From: Gammaproteobacteria bacterium
Lineage (GTDB): Bacteria > Pseudomonadota > Gammaproteobacteria > Steroidobacterales > Steroidobacteraceae
Length of the DNA: 51,290 nucleotides
Direction: 5' to 3'
Assembly: GCA_027306985.1 (NCBI GenBank)
Contig: DAHUXV010000221.1
Span: 1-51,290, forward strand
The notes beneath the pieces are model-generated. The model had not been told where the DNA came from. It made no database searches and was given only the letters and a program-made list of their open reading frames with translations. Made by a program: the position numbers and the translations under genes. Below, in pieces: positions 1 through 8,479 of the stretch (position 1 is its first letter; each line of letters begins with the position of its first letter).

Positions 1-1101
1 CGCGCCGGCCGCTTCGGGCAGCCGCTCGCCGATCCCGCCATGGTGTTGTCGAGCTTCGACTACGCGTATCACTTCGACGCCTCGCTCTACGGCCTTCATT
101 TGCGCGACTACGCCGAGAAGCGGGGCGTGCGCCGCATCGACGGCAAGGTCGTGGACGTGAAGCTGCGCGGCGAGGACGGCTTCATCGAGGCGTTGCAGCT
201 GGAAGGCGACGCGCTCGTCCAGGGTGATCTCTTCATCGATTGCTCGGGATTTCGCGGCCTGCTGATCGAGTCGGCCCTCGAGGCCGGCTACGAGAGCTGG
301 CAGCACTGGCTGCCGTGCGACCGGGCGATGGCGGTGGGCTGCGCGCTCGGGGAGGACCTGCCGCCTTACACGTGCGCCACGGCGCGCCCGGCCGGCTGGC
401 AGTGGCGCATTCCGCTGCAGCACCGCATGGGCAACGGCCACGTCTACTGCAGCGAATACATGAGCGACGACGAGGCCACCGCAATCCTCCTTGCCAACCT
501 GGGCGGTGAGCCCCTGGGTGAGCCGCGGCCGCTGCGCTTCACGGCGGGCATCCGGCGGCAGCACTGGTCGCGCAACTGCGTCGCCATCGGCCTCTCGGCG
601 GGGTTCCTGGAGCCGCTGGAGTCGACCTCCATCCACCTGGTGCAGTCGGCGATCACCCGCCTGCTCGCGCTGTTTCCGGACCGCGACTTCGAGCCGATGC
701 TGGCGCGGGAATTCAACCGCGCCAGCCGCTTCGAATACGAGCGGATACGGGACTTCCTCGTGCTGCACTATCACGCGCAGCAGCGGCAGGAGCCGCTCTG
801 GCGGCACGCGCACTCGCTGCAGATCCCCGAGACGCTGCGATTGAAGATCGAGCACTTCCGCAACGGCGGCCGCATCCTCTTCGATCCGGCGGAGCTCTTC
901 CAGAAGAACAACTGGCTCGCGGTGCTGGCCGGTCAGGAAGTCCTGCCCGCGCGCTGCCATCCGCTCCTCGATCTGCGGGGCCGGACGGACGGCGCGAAGA
1001 TCCTGGCGCAGATGCGCCGCGTCATGGAGCAGGCGGCGCTGTCGTTGCCGAGCCACCGCCAGTACATCGAGCGGCACTGCCGCTCGGGCGCGCCGGCGTA
1101 A
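1..1101 (+). CDS. Flavin-dependent tryptophan halogenase family protein (5' end outside window)
   Basis: The reading frame is open from base 1, so the N-terminal FAD-binding fold lies upstream of the window. The visible 366 residues contain the family's signature GWQWRIP (bases 394-414), the D-C-S-G-F-R-G segment near base 238, and the [11 protein letters not shown] stretch near base 604 that is typical of PrnA-like halogenases. Family members use FADH2, O2 and chloride or bromide to halogenate tryptophan or other indoles and pyrroles. Many proteobacterial copies sit next to TonB receptors and have unknown substrates. The catalytic lysine lies in the missing part and cannot be checked. The family call is firm; halogenase activity and substrate are not shown. 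Confidence 0.88.
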   Translation, partial: RAGRFGQPLADPAMVLSSFDYAYHFDASLYGLHLRDYAEKRGVRRIDGKVVDVKLRGEDGFIEALQLEGDALVQGDLFIDCSGFRGLLIESALEAGYESWQHWLPCDRAMAVGCALGEDLPPYTCATARPAGWQWRIPLQHRMGNGHVYCSEYMSDDEATAILLANLGGEPLGEPRPLRFTAGIRRQHWSRNCVAIGLSAGFLEPLESTSIHLVQSAITRLLALFPDRDFEPMLAREFNRASRFEYERIRDFLVLHYHAQQRQEPLWRHAHSLQIPETLRLKIEHFRNGGRILFDPAELFQKNNWLAVLAGQEVLPARCHPLLDLRGRTDGAKILAQMRRVMEQAALSLPSHRQYIERHCRSGAPA

Positions 1102-1186
1102 CCCTCCCGTCATCCGGCCGATGCCGGCGATCCGGACCCCGGCGTGCCGGCATAGTAGGATTGAGCTTTCGACGAGGAGGTGTCAG

Positions 1187-1609
1187 ATGATCCGCAAGGC
1201 CAAGGCAGTCTGGCGCGGCACCGGCCGCGCCGGCAAAGGCGAGCTGTCCAGCGATTCCGGTGTGCTCGCCGCTACTCCTTATTCTTTCCAGACCCGCTTC
1301 GAGAGCGAGCGGGGCACCAATCCCGAAGAGCTGATCGCGGCCGCTCATGCCGGCTGCTTCACCATGGCGCTCGCCTTCCAGCTCGAGCGCGCCGGGCACT
1401 CGCCCACGGAGCTCATCACCGAGGCCGCGGTCACGCTGGAGCCGCAGGGCCAGGGGTTCAGGATCAGCAGGTCCGCGCTCACGCTGCGTGCCCAGGTGCC
1501 CGGTCTGGATGCCGAGTCCTTCGCCCGGATGGCGGGCGATGCCAAGAAGAATTGCCCGGTATCGAAGCTCCTGAACGCGGAGATTACCCTGGACGCGAAG
1601 CTCGTCTGA
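1187..1609 (+). CDS. osmC: OsmC family peroxiredoxin
   Basis: This 140-residue protein aligns along its length with E. coli OsmC as I remember it, including the G-T-N-P-E-E-L-I-A-A-A-H-A-G-C-F segment and K-N-C-P-V-S. Cys57 and Cys123 match the two redox cysteines that reduce organic hydroperoxides in the cytoplasm. The start at 1187 follows a good ribosome site (GAGGAGG at 1174-1180); an in-frame upstream ATG at 1121 lacks one. It stands 83 bases before dps on the same strand, so the two stress genes may be co-expressed. Confidence 0.95.
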   Translation: MIRKAKAVWRGTGRAGKGELSSDSGVLAATPYSFQTRFESERGTNPEELIAAAHAGCFTMALAFQLERAGHSPTELITEAAVTLEPQGQGFRISRSALTLRAQVPGLDAESFARMAGDAKKNCPVSKLLNAEITLDAKLV

Positions 1610-1691
1610 TGCCCCGGGCGGCGATATGATGATCCGGTCCGCACACCCCTGCGGGCCTCGCCCAGCCCACCTTTTCACAAGGAGTCCTGCG

Positions 1692-2204
1692 ATGGTCAAC
1701 GAATCCAGAAAGACAGCCACCCTCGACACGCCATCGGGTCTTTCACAGGAGGCGGTCCGCGACATCCCGCCCGCTCTCACCACGCTGCTCGCCGACACCT
1801 TCGCGCTTTATCTGAAGACCAAGAACTTTCACTGGCACATGTCGGGGCCGCACTTTCGCGACTGGCACCTGCTGTTGGATGAGCAGGCGACGCAGGTCTA
1901 CGAGATGAGCGACCCCATCGCTGAGCGGGCCAGGAAGATCGGCGGGGGCACGCTGAAGTCGATAGGGCAGATATCGAAGCTGCAGCGCCTGAAGGACAAC
2001 GACGCGAGCTTCGTCACTCCGAGAGACATGCTGGCCGAGCTGCGGGAAGACAACAGGCAGCTCGCCGTGTACATGAGGGAGGTGCACGGGGTGTGCGATG
2101 AGCTCGGCGACGTGGCGACCGCGAGCCTGCTGGAGAACTGGATCGACGAGACGGAACGGCGGGTGTGGTTCCTCTTCGAGGCCACCCGTCACGCGGAGGG
2201 TTAG
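1692..2204 (+). CDS. dps: Dps family DNA-binding ferritin-like protein
   Basis: This 170-residue protein is of the Dps type: a dodecameric mini-ferritin that oxidises Fe(II) with H2O2 and protects DNA. His47, His59, Asp63, Asp74 and Glu78 reproduce the spacing of the intersubunit ferroxidase ligands of E. coli Dps (12, 4, 11 and 4 residues apart), so the iron site looks intact. The N-terminus is short with few lysines, so tight DNA binding is uncertain. The start at 1692 is preceded by AAGGAG at 1679-1684; the upstream in-frame ATG at 1626 has no comparable site. It follows osmC. Confidence 0.95.
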   Translation: MVNESRKTATLDTPSGLSQEAVRDIPPALTTLLADTFALYLKTKNFHWHMSGPHFRDWHLLLDEQATQVYEMSDPIAERARKIGGGTLKSIGQISKLQRLKDNDASFVTPRDMLAELREDNRQLAVYMREVHGVCDELGDVATASLLENWIDETERRVWFLFEATRHAEG

Positions 2205-2262
2205 CCGCCCGATTCCAGACGTGGAACTCCAGGCGCCGCGGCGCCTGCGGCGAGTCCGGCGG

Positions 2263-2514
2263 TCAGTGTGGATTGCTGGTGAACCCCCGCGGCCGCGGCA
2301 GGCCGACGGGGGTCGCCGTCGCGGCGCCCTTGGCGCCGCACTTCGAGCAGCGCAGCCGCGGCGCGAGGCTCTCGAGGCTCATCGACCAGCCGACGAGGCG
2401 CGCCAGCGCCTCGGGCGTGATGTCGCGCGAGGCGCCGCAGGCCGGGCATCGCACGCGCACCAGGAATTGGCCGAAGCGGTCGTCCAGCTTCTTCACGTCG
2501 CGCAGCTCTCGCAT
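2263..2514 (-). CDS. Small zinc-ribbon protein, function unknown
   Basis: This 83-residue protein has two Cys-x2-Cys knuckles (Cys23/Cys26 and Cys56/Cys59), the arrangement of a treble-clef or zinc-ribbon fold. Similar small proteins of proteobacteria carry the same knuckles around a short helical insert. The start was placed at the ATG at 2514 because the conserved-looking part begins there; the frame runs upstream to 2592 with no better start. No clear ribosome site is visible. It is convergent with dps and lies alone. I cannot assign a role. Confidence 0.6.
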   Translation of the reverse strand: MRELRDVKKLDDRFGQFLVRVRCPACGASRDITPEALARLVGWSMSLESLAPRLRCSKCGAKGAATATPVGLPRPRGFTSNPH

Positions 2515-2699
2515 GTCGAAAGAGTAAGAAGCGCGCGTGGCTCCTGTCCATGCAGTTGCCGCGGCCCGCGGGCACTGGATGAGGCCCCGCAAGCCGCGGC
2601 TCAGCCCGTGAGCGGCCGCCGCTGCGCCTGCAGGCCCGCCCGGCCGCGGAACCGATCCGGCATCGCAGGCTTTTCTGCAGAGGTCCGGCGTGGCTGGCG

Positions 2700-2894
2700 G
2701 TGAAGATCACGTTCGGCGCCATTCACCTGCTGGTGGCGATCGGGGTGATCCTCATCGGCTTGGCGTTCGTGAAGGCGGCTTGGCGCGCGCCGTTCTCGCC
2801 GGCCGGGGCAGGGCAGGCCAACGTTCTGCGCGGGACGGGACGGCGGCTGTTTGCGAGGACAATGTTCTCGTATCATGGCCGTAGCATGGCCTGA
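2700..2894 (+). CDS. Possible small single-span membrane protein
   Basis: A GTG-initiated frame of 64 codons fills most of the 414-base space between the zinc-ribbon gene and the PrnB-like gene. Residues 5-25 are strongly hydrophobic, like one membrane helix, followed by a basic tail. Third positions are G/C-rich in the first 30 codons but less so later, and no strong ribosome site precedes it. It may be a real micro-protein or chance. Apart from this frame I see nothing in 2515-2928. Confidence 0.28.
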   Translation: MKITFGAIHLLVAIGVILIGLAFVKAAWRAPFSPAGAGQANVLRGTGRRLFARTMFSYHGRSMA

Positions 2895-2928
2895 TGAGCG
2901 AGAACGAGTCCACCGGGCCGCCCCTGAC

Positions 2929-4107
2929 ATGAGCAACAACGCCGAAGCTTTCGAGCATTGGATCCGCACTTCCTTCGTGCAGATGAACACCGCGCTGGAG
3001 GAGCTCTACTTCGCGCAGGACGATCGATCGCGCGTGACAGGGGTGGGCGACAGCACCAAGAGCGCATTGCGCGACGAGGGCCACACGTACGTTGCCGCCT
3101 TGCGCGCTGAAGGCAACACCGGGGAAGGTTTCGACAGCGCATTCGGCGTCCTCGGCAACGTAGGGATGTACCTGGGCGCCTTGAGGCGGCACGAGCTCAC
3201 GAACCCGGCGCGAGAGGAGCGCTCGCCGTTTCCGGAGGCTTCATCGCTCGCCGTTCACTGCGGCGCTTCCCTCGGGATGGCGCCGAGGTTCGCCACCGCG
3301 CACCTGACCGTCCACAACCGGGCGCGGGTGGGGCTGCGCAAGAGCTTCACGTCCCTGAAGGACGAGTCTCTGTTCATCGACGAGAACACCCGCGGCATTC
3401 TCTCCCTGCAGCGCGCCGCCGATGCGCTCACCGCCATCGTGCATCTCGGCGTGTCGAGTCCCGCCGCGGACGTGATGCTCGAAGCCGCGAAGCAGTCGCT
3501 CGGGCAGGTGATCCAGGCCAACGGCAGACTGGCGGCGAGCCTCGATGTCGAGCGTTTCTTCTACTGCGTGCGGCCATACTACAAGCCCTACAGAGTCGGC
3601 AGGCAGGAGTATCGGGGCGCGAATGCCGGGGACTTCTCCGGGATCAACGAGCTCGATCTGCTGCTCGGGCTCTGCCGCGCGAACGATCCGTATTACGGCC
3701 AGCTCCTCGTCGACAAGATGCTCTTCATGCTGCCGGGCGATCAGGTGCGCCTGAAGGAGTGCATGACCCGCAGGAGCCTGCTGGATGAGCTGCTGGAGCT
3801 CCTCCCCGGATACGCCGCAAGCGAATGGTTCCAGCGCAACGCGCGCGCGTTCCTCGAGGTCTGCGAGCTCTTCGGGCGCAGCGCGGCGCAGCACCACGAC
3901 GAGCTGGTGAAGCGCTTCATCGAGCAGCCCGCGGCGAAGCTCGGCGAGGAGCAGTCGCAGGGCCTCACGGCGAGCGGGCCGCCGCTGCCGGTCCTCCTGC
4001 GCTCACTCGAGGTGCTGCGGGACCTGCGGGTCGCGGCCGACCGGCGCGATATCGCCACCCGTCACGATGACCTCGCCAGGCTGCGCGCGGCCTTGCGGCG
4101 CGCGTAG
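2929..4107 (+). CDS. PrnB-like protein (IDO/TDO heme superfamily, formerly DUF1864)
   Basis: This protein has 392 residues. Two blocks match Pseudomonas PrnB as I remember it. One is an H-L-T-V-H-N segment followed by a helix rich in L-x-A. The other is F-F-Y-x-V-R-P-Y-Y-K-P-Y-R-V-G followed by Y-R-G-A-N-A-G-D-F. PrnB rearranges 7-chlorotryptophan to monodechloroaminopyrrolnitrin and belongs to the indoleamine-dioxygenase heme superfamily. His322 or His323 falls where PrnB has its proximal heme histidine region. The start at 2929 is the ATG best placed for the family; 2851 and 2875 are in-frame alternatives, and no strong ribosome site is seen. A halogenase-family gene lies 1.8 kb upstream on the same strand. 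The family call is fairly sure; the reaction is unknown. Confidence 0.78.
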   Translation: MSNNAEAFEHWIRTSFVQMNTALEELYFAQDDRSRVTGVGDSTKSALRDEGHTYVAALRAEGNTGEGFDSAFGVLGNVGMYLGALRRHELTNPAREERSPFPEASSLAVHCGASLGMAPRFATAHLTVHNRARVGLRKSFTSLKDESLFIDENTRGILSLQRAADALTAIVHLGVSSPAADVMLEAAKQSLGQVIQANGRLAASLDVERFFYCVRPYYKPYRVGRQEYRGANAGDFSGINELDLLLGLCRANDPYYGQLLVDKMLFMLPGDQVRLKECMTRRSLLDELLELLPGYAASEWFQRNARAFLEVCELFGRSAAQHHDELVKRFIEQPAAKLGEEQSQGLTASGPPLPVLLRSLEVLRDLRVAADRRDIATRHDDLARLRAALRRA

Positions 4108-4203
4108 GAGAAAGCGGGCGGCACCGAGCCGCGCTGCATCCGGGCGGATGCTCGAGTCCCGCGCCGCTGACAGGAGGTGAGCGCCGTCGGATGGAGACCC
4201 CGC

Positions 4204-4219
4204 CCGGCGCCAGCGCCGG
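4204..4219 (-). terminator. GC-rich hairpin directly after the glutaryl-CoA dehydrogenase stop codon
   Basis: CCGGCGC, two bases, then GCGCCGG form a perfect inverted repeat touching the stop codon at 4220. It lies at the convergent end of the minus-strand catabolic operon and the PrnB-like gene. There is no T-tract on either side, so intrinsic termination is only a possibility; it could equally act as an RNA 3'-end stabiliser. Confidence 0.3.
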
Positions 4220-5380
4220 TCAGAACGCATTCAATCCCGTCAGCTCGCGCCCGATGGTGAGCTGGTGGATGGTCTCCGTGCCCTCGTAGGTGATGACGCT
4301 CTCGAGGTTCAGCATGTGGCGGACGGGGACGTACTCCGCGCTGATGCCCGCGCCGCCCAGCATGTCGCGGCAGTCGCGCGCGATGTCGAGCGCCATGCGG
4401 CAGTTGTTCCACTTGGCGAGGGAGACGTGCGAGGGCTGCATCCGGCCCTGCTCCTTGAGGCGGCCGAGTTGCAGCGCAAGCAGCTGTGCCGCCGTGATGC
4501 GCCGCGCCATGTCGGCCAGGCGGACCTGAATGGTCTGGTTCTGGGCGAGCGGCCGCCCGAAGAGGACGCGGGTCTTGGAGTAATCGAGCAGCTGCGCGAG
4601 GCACGCCTGCGCCGCGCCGATCACCCCCCAGGCGATCCCGTAACGCGCCTGCGTCAGGCAGGAGAGGGGACCCTTCAGGCCGACGACGCCGGGCAGCACG
4701 TTGCCCTCCGGGACCACCACGTTGTCGAAGAAGAGCGCCGAGGTGACCGAGGCCCGCAGCGAGAACTTGCGCTCGATCTCGGGCGCGGCGAAGCCGGGAG
4801 TGCCCTTCTCCACGATGAAGCCCCGGATCCCTTCCTCGGTCATCGCCCACACGACCGCGAGGTCGGCGATGGCGCCGTTGGTGATCCACATCTTCGAGCC
4901 GTTCAGCACCCAATCGGTGCCGCGGCGCTTGGCATGGGTCTTCATGTTGGCCGGGTCGGAGCCGCCGTGCGGCTCGGTGAGGCCGAAGCAGCCGATGAGC
5001 TCGCCGCGGGCCATGCCGGGCAGGTACTTCTGCTTCTGCTCCTGCGATCCGTAGGCGTGGATCGGATACATGCACAGCGAGGACTGCACCGAGACGAAGC
5101 TGCGGATGCCGGAGTCCCCGCGCTCGAGCTCCTGACAGATGAGGCCGTAGCTGATGGCGTTGAGGCCCGCGCAGCCGTAGCCCTTCAAGGAGGAGCCGAG
5201 GAGGCCCAAGCCGGCGAGCTCGGGGACGAGGTCGCGCGGGAAGCGGTGCTCCTCGAAGCACTTCTGGATGACGGGCAGCACCTTCTCGTCGACGAGCCGC
5301 GCGACGGAGTCCTGCACCATGCGCTCCTCTTCCGAGAGCGCGCCAGCGACGTCATAGAGATCCAGTGGGTTCAAAGGCAT
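4220..5380 (-). CDS. gcdH: Glutaryl-CoA dehydrogenase-like acyl-CoA dehydrogenase
   Basis: This 386-residue cytoplasmic flavoprotein follows human GCDH closely from the Y-G-C-A-G-x-N-A-I-S-Y-G-L block through G-C-F-G-L-T-E-P-H-G-G-S-D-P to the C-terminal T-Y-E-G-T. Glu366 in Y-E-G-T is the expected catalytic base. GCDHs oxidise and decarboxylate glutaryl-CoA to crotonyl-CoA, the usual outlet of tryptophan, lysine and benzoyl-CoA-type pathways. It is the last gene of the minus-strand cluster, 156 bases after the RidA gene and separated from it by a large hairpin element, so its expression may be tuned apart from the upstream genes. An acyl-CoA dehydrogenase for another short diacid thioester remains possible. 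Confidence 0.9.
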   Translation of the reverse strand: MPLNPLDLYDVAGALSEEERMVQDSVARLVDEKVLPVIQKCFEEHRFPRDLVPELAGLGLLGSSLKGYGCAGLNAISYGLICQELERGDSGIRSFVSVQSSLCMYPIHAYGSQEQKQKYLPGMARGELIGCFGLTEPHGGSDPANMKTHAKRRGTDWVLNGSKMWITNGAIADLAVVWAMTEEGIRGFIVEKGTPGFAAPEIERKFSLRASVTSALFFDNVVVPEGNVLPGVVGLKGPLSCLTQARYGIAWGVIGAAQACLAQLLDYSKTRVLFGRPLAQNQTIQVRLADMARRITAAQLLALQLGRLKEQGRMQPSHVSLAKWNNCRMALDIARDCRDMLGGAGISAEYVPVRHMLNLESVITYEGTETIHQLTIGRELTGLNAF

Positions 5381-5440
5381 GTCAACTCGCGATCAGTGGA
5401 TTATGTTGCAGCTGCGACCGGCGACTCAGGCACAGGGACG

Positions 5441-5513
5441 TGCCCGGCCGCCGCAGGTGGCCGGGTCTCGGGCAAAAACCACGTTTTTTGCCCGAGACGC
5501 GCTGGGCCGGGCA
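5441..5513. repeat. Nested hairpin element between ridA and gcdH-like genes
   Basis: A perfect 14-bp inverted repeat (arms 5465-5478 and 5485-5498, loop of 6) is enclosed by a second perfect 9-bp stem (5441-5449 with 5505-5513). The inner arms begin GTCTCGGGC and end in a run of five A, mirrored by five T. The two stacked stems resemble REP/BIME-like extragenic elements or a processed mRNA hairpin. The T-run lies before the GC part of the right arm on both strands, so it is not a textbook terminator. I see no second copy in this window. Confidence 0.6.
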
Positions 5514-5536
5514 GGAGCCCGGATCCAGCGCCTAGG

Positions 5537-5938
5537 TTAAGGCATCACTGCCGTGGCCTCAATTTCCACTTTGGCCCGCGCCTCGACGAGTGCGGTCACC
5601 TCGACAGCGGTCATGGCCGGGAAGTGCTTGCCCATGATGTCCCGGTAGGCTGCGCCGATCGCCTCGAGGTGCTCGAGATACTCGGCGCGGCTCGTGAGAT
5701 ACCAGGTCATGCGTGCGATGTGCTCCGGCCTCCCGTCCGCCCGGGCGAGGACCGCGAGCACGTTGCGCAGGGCCTGGGCGACCTGCTCGGGGAGACTCTC
5801 GCTCTCGAACCGGCCGCTCAGCGGGTTCCAGCCGACCTGGCCGGCGATGAAGACCTGGCGGCCGTGGGTGACCACCCCGTTGCTGTAGCCCGACGGCCGC
5901 GGCCAGCCCTCGGGCTGCAGGATCCCGGGCAGGGTCAA
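5537..5938 (-). CDS. RidA/YjgF family protein lacking the usual arginine
   Basis: This 133-residue protein of the RidA fold has the L-Q-P-E-G-W-P-R-P-x-G-Y-S-N-G start and A-G-Q-V-G motif typical of homologues in CoA-dependent aromatic operons. RidA proteins hydrolyse reactive enamines and imines. The pocket arginine (Arg105 in E. coli, in F-P-A-R) is Met109 here (F-P-A-M), so it is not a canonical 2-aminoacrylate deaminase; related non-RidA subgroups have other or unknown roles. The TTG start at 5938 overlaps the stop of the upstream acyl-CoA dehydrogenase gene, indicating translational coupling. An amino-ketone or enamine intermediate of 2-aminobenzoyl-CoA breakdown is a sensible target (inference). 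Confidence 0.85.
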   Translation of the reverse strand: MTLPGILQPEGWPRPSGYSNGVVTHGRQVFIAGQVGWNPLSGRFESESLPEQVAQALRNVLAVLARADGRPEHIARMTWYLTSRAEYLEHLEAIGAAYRDIMGKHFPAMTAVEVTALVEARAKVEIEATAVMP

Positions 5939-7155
5939 TTCCGTCTCTGCGCGGCGCTGCGGATGAGGTCGCGCCCGATGATCAGCTTCTGCACTTCAGT
6001 GGCCCCTTCGTAGATGCGTAGCGCGCGAATATCGCGGTACAGGCGCTCGATCACTTCGCCGCGGGTGACCCCGCGGCCGCCTAAAAGCTGTACGGCGCGA
6101 TCGATGACCTGCTGCGCCGTCTCGGTGGCCGTCAGTTTCGCCATCGCGACCTCCCGGGTTGCCTGCGCGCCATGGTCGCGCAGCCACGCGGCCCGATAGG
6201 TCAGCAGCCGTGCGGCATCGATGCCGGTCGCCATGTCGGCGAGCGCCGCCTGGGTGAGCTGGAAGTCCGCGAGCGCCTTGCCGAAGAGCCTCCGCTGCGC
6301 CGAATGCGCCAGGGCCTCATCCAGCGCGCGCTGCGCGAAACCGACCGCGGCGCCGGCCACGGAAGTCCTGAAGACATCGAGCGTGCGCATCGCGATCTTG
6401 AATCCTTCGCCCTCGGCGCCCACCCGCTGAGCCAGTGGCACGCGGCAATCGTCGAAGGCGAGGGCGGCGAGCGGATGCGGCGAGAGCGTGTCGATGCGAC
6501 GCGAAACCGACAGCCCCGGTGTCGCCGCATCGACGACAAACGCGGTGATTCCCTCCGCGGAGACAGTGCCGTCTGGGCGCACGTCCGGGCCGCTAGTGCG
6601 AGCGAAAACGCAGTAAAAGTCAGCGATGCCGCCGTTCGAGATCCACGTCTTCTCGCCTTTCAGCTCGTAGCCGTCGGCAGTTCTCGTGGCGCGACACCGA
6701 AGCGCGGCAACATCGGAGCCGGCGTCGGGCTCGGAGAGCGCGAAGGCTGCGATGGCCTCTCCGCCGGCGACGCGCGGAAGATAGTGCGCCCTCAGCTCCG
6801 GCGAGCCAGCGAGTGAGATCGCACCGCTCCCGAGGCCTTGCATGGCGAACGCGAAGTCGGCCAGCGCGTCGTGACGGGCGAGCGTTTCCCGGATCAGCGC
6901 CAGGGCGCGCACATCGAATCCGGCAGGTGCTCCGTGCTTCGCGCCGTCGGCCGCGACTGTAGGCACGCAATAACGGGCCCAGCCTGCGCGTCCGAGGTCA
7001 CGCACGAGCTGCCGGCAGGCGCGATCCACCGATTCGCGATCCTCCGCCGCGGGGCCCGTGAGGCGCGCCGCCGCCCATTCGCGCAGGCGGCTCGCGAGCT
7101 CGCGGTGGCTGTCGCCGAAGAACGGCCAGTCGAGGAAGGTGTGCGATGAGGCCAC
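5935..7155 (-). CDS. Acyl-CoA dehydrogenase
   Basis: This 406-residue FAD enzyme has [13 protein letters not shown] in the middle domain, W-I-S-N-G-G-I-A-D before the beta-domain loop, and Y-E-G-A-T-E-V-Q near the C-terminus, all standard acyl-CoA dehydrogenase signatures. It would oxidise a CoA-thioester ring or ring-opened intermediate. The GTG at 7155 is chosen as start: it lies two bases after the stop of the crotonase gene, is preceded by GAGGGGG, and gives the normal family length. The frame is open far upstream, but that part overlaps the crotonase gene and has no family similarity. Its stop overlaps the RidA start. Substrate unknown. Confidence 0.9.
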   Translation of the reverse strand: MASSHTFLDWPFFGDSHRELASRLREWAAARLTGPAAEDRESVDRACRQLVRDLGRAGWARYCVPTVAADGAKHGAPAGFDVRALALIRETLARHDALADFAFAMQGLGSGAISLAGSPELRAHYLPRVAGGEAIAAFALSEPDAGSDVAALRCRATRTADGYELKGEKTWISNGGIADFYCVFARTSGPDVRPDGTVSAEGITAFVVDAATPGLSVSRRIDTLSPHPLAALAFDDCRVPLAQRVGAEGEGFKIAMRTLDVFRTSVAGAAVGFAQRALDEALAHSAQRRLFGKALADFQLTQAALADMATGIDAARLLTYRAAWLRDHGAQATREVAMAKLTATETAQQVIDRAVQLLGGRGVTRGEVIERLYRDIRALRIYEGATEVQKLIIGRDLIRSAAQRRN

Positions 7156-7157
7156 GC

Positions 7158-7985
7158 TCAGTCCCCCTCGAACCGCGGCGGTTGCTTCGCCACGAACGCC
7201 CGGTAGGCGCGGCGGAAATCCTCCGTCTGCATGCAGGCGGCCTGCGCCTCGGCTTCGGCATCGATGGCCGCATCGATGGGCAGGTGCCACTCGGCGTGCA
7301 GCATTCTCTTCGTCATGGCGTGCGCGAAGGTCGGGCCCTGGGCGATCTGCGCCGCGAGCGCCATCGCCTCCCCGAGCACCGATTCCGCAGCGGCCAGCCG
7401 GTTGAAGAAACCCCAGGAGTGCCCTTCCTCGGCGGTCATCGCCCGGCCGGTGTAGAGAAGCTCCGCGGCTCGTCCCTGACCGATGATCCGCGGCAGGATC
7501 GAGCAGGCGCCCATGTCGCAGCCGGCAAGCCCGACGCGCGTGAAGAGGAACGCCGTCCTGGCGCGGGGCGTGCCGAGCCGAAAATCCGCCGCCATGGCGA
7601 GAATCGCGCCCGCACCCGCGCACACGCCATCGACGGCTGCGACGATGGGCTGCGGGCAGGCGCGCATGGCTTTCACCACATCGCCGGTCATGCGCGTGAA
7701 CTCGAGGAGTCCTTCCGGGGTGCGCTGCGTCAGGGGGCCGATGATCTCGTGCACGTCGCCGCCCGAGCAGAAGTTGCCGCCGGCACCCGTGATGACGAGC
7801 GCGCGTACCGCGGGCGCCGCGGTCAACGCGCGAAACAGGTCCCGCAGCTCCGCATACGAGTCGAAAGTCAGCGGGTTCTTGCGCTGCGGACGGTCGAGCG
7901 TCACCACCCCTACCCGTTCCTGCAGGCGCCATCCGAAGTGGCGCGGCGCGCAGGTCGCGGGATCGAATGGCGGCTTCGCGGTCAC
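7158..7985 (-). CDS. Crotonase-fold enoyl-CoA hydratase family protein with atypical active site
   Basis: This 275-residue crotonase keeps the oxyanion-hole loop (N-F-C-S-G-G-D, about residues 71-77) and the G-A-G-A-I-L-A-M helix. Both hydratase glutamates seem to be missing: the Glu144 position reads Ile128 and the Glu164 position reads Arg150. An Asp (157, in G-C-D-M-G-A) could be the working acid. This pattern fits subfamilies that cleave or hydrate ring-derived CoA thioesters in aerobic aromatic-CoA operons. The GTG start at 7985 overlaps the marR stop (GTGA), with AAGGAG upstream. Probable role: hydration or ring cleavage after the monooxygenase-reductase (inference). Confidence 0.85.
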   Translation of the reverse strand: MTAKPPFDPATCAPRHFGWRLQERVGVVTLDRPQRKNPLTFDSYAELRDLFRALTAAPAVRALVITGAGGNFCSGGDVHEIIGPLTQRTPEGLLEFTRMTGDVVKAMRACPQPIVAAVDGVCAGAGAILAMAADFRLGTPRARTAFLFTRVGLAGCDMGACSILPRIIGQGRAAELLYTGRAMTAEEGHSWGFFNRLAAAESVLGEAMALAAQIAQGPTFAHAMTKRMLHAEWHLPIDAAIDAEAEAQAACMQTEDFRRAYRAFVAKQPPRFEGD

Positions 7986-8479
7986 TGGAGGTGCTCCTTC
8001 AGCTCGCCCAGGAGGTCCATGAGCTGCTTCTTCTGCCGGGGCGAGAAGGCGCCGAAGAGGTCGACCACCCACCGCTCGTGCTCGGCGGCCATGCGGCGGA
8101 ACTGGCGCTCACCCTCGGCGGTGAGCCTGACGCGGTTGACGCGGCGATCGGCGGAATCCACCTCGCGCACGACCAGTCCCTCCTTCTCGAGGCCGTCGGT
8201 GATGCCCGTGACATTGCCTCCGGTCACCATCATGCGCTGGGACAGCTCGCTCATCTTCAGGCCCTGCGGCGCCCGCTCGAGCTGCGCCATCAGGTCGAAC
8301 CGCGGCAGCGTCGTGTCGAAGCTCGACAGCAGGCTCTGACGGACCCGGCTCTCGATCTGGTTGGTGCAGGAGAGGAGCCGCAGCCACAGCCGCAGCGACA
8401 CGTGATGATCATCGTGTACGCGCGTCTCCGCATCGAGCGCCGCCGCAATCGCCTTCAACGCCGTCTTCTCCCGCGGCAT
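7982..8479 (-). CDS. MarR family transcriptional regulator
   Basis: This 165-residue winged-helix protein has a recognition helix around residues 75-100 and the family wing [13 protein letters not shown] at about 108-120. MarR regulators of aromatic-CoA operons commonly bind a palindrome in the operon promoter and are released by a CoA thioester intermediate. The gene is internal to the operon: its ATG at 8479 shares a base with the SDR stop, and its stop overlaps the crotonase start. The palindrome at 11632-11653, upstream of the whole operon, is the natural candidate operator and would give autoregulation. Ligand not determinable from sequence. Confidence 0.9.
   Translation of the reverse strand: MPREKTALKAIAAALDAETRVHDDHHVSLRLWLRLLSCTNQIESRVRQSLLSSFDTTLPRFDLMAQLERAPQGLKMSELSQRMMVTGGNVTGITDGLEKEGLVVREVDSADRRVNRVRLTAEGERQFRRMAAEHERWVVDLFGAFSPRQKKQLMDLLGELKEHLQ

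Noticed and set aside
7156-7932. Upstream extension of the acyl-CoA dehydrogenase frame, looking like a large fusion protein
   Set aside because: It overlaps the crotonase gene completely, has no domain similarity, and a GTG with a ribosome site at 7155 gives the normal family length.
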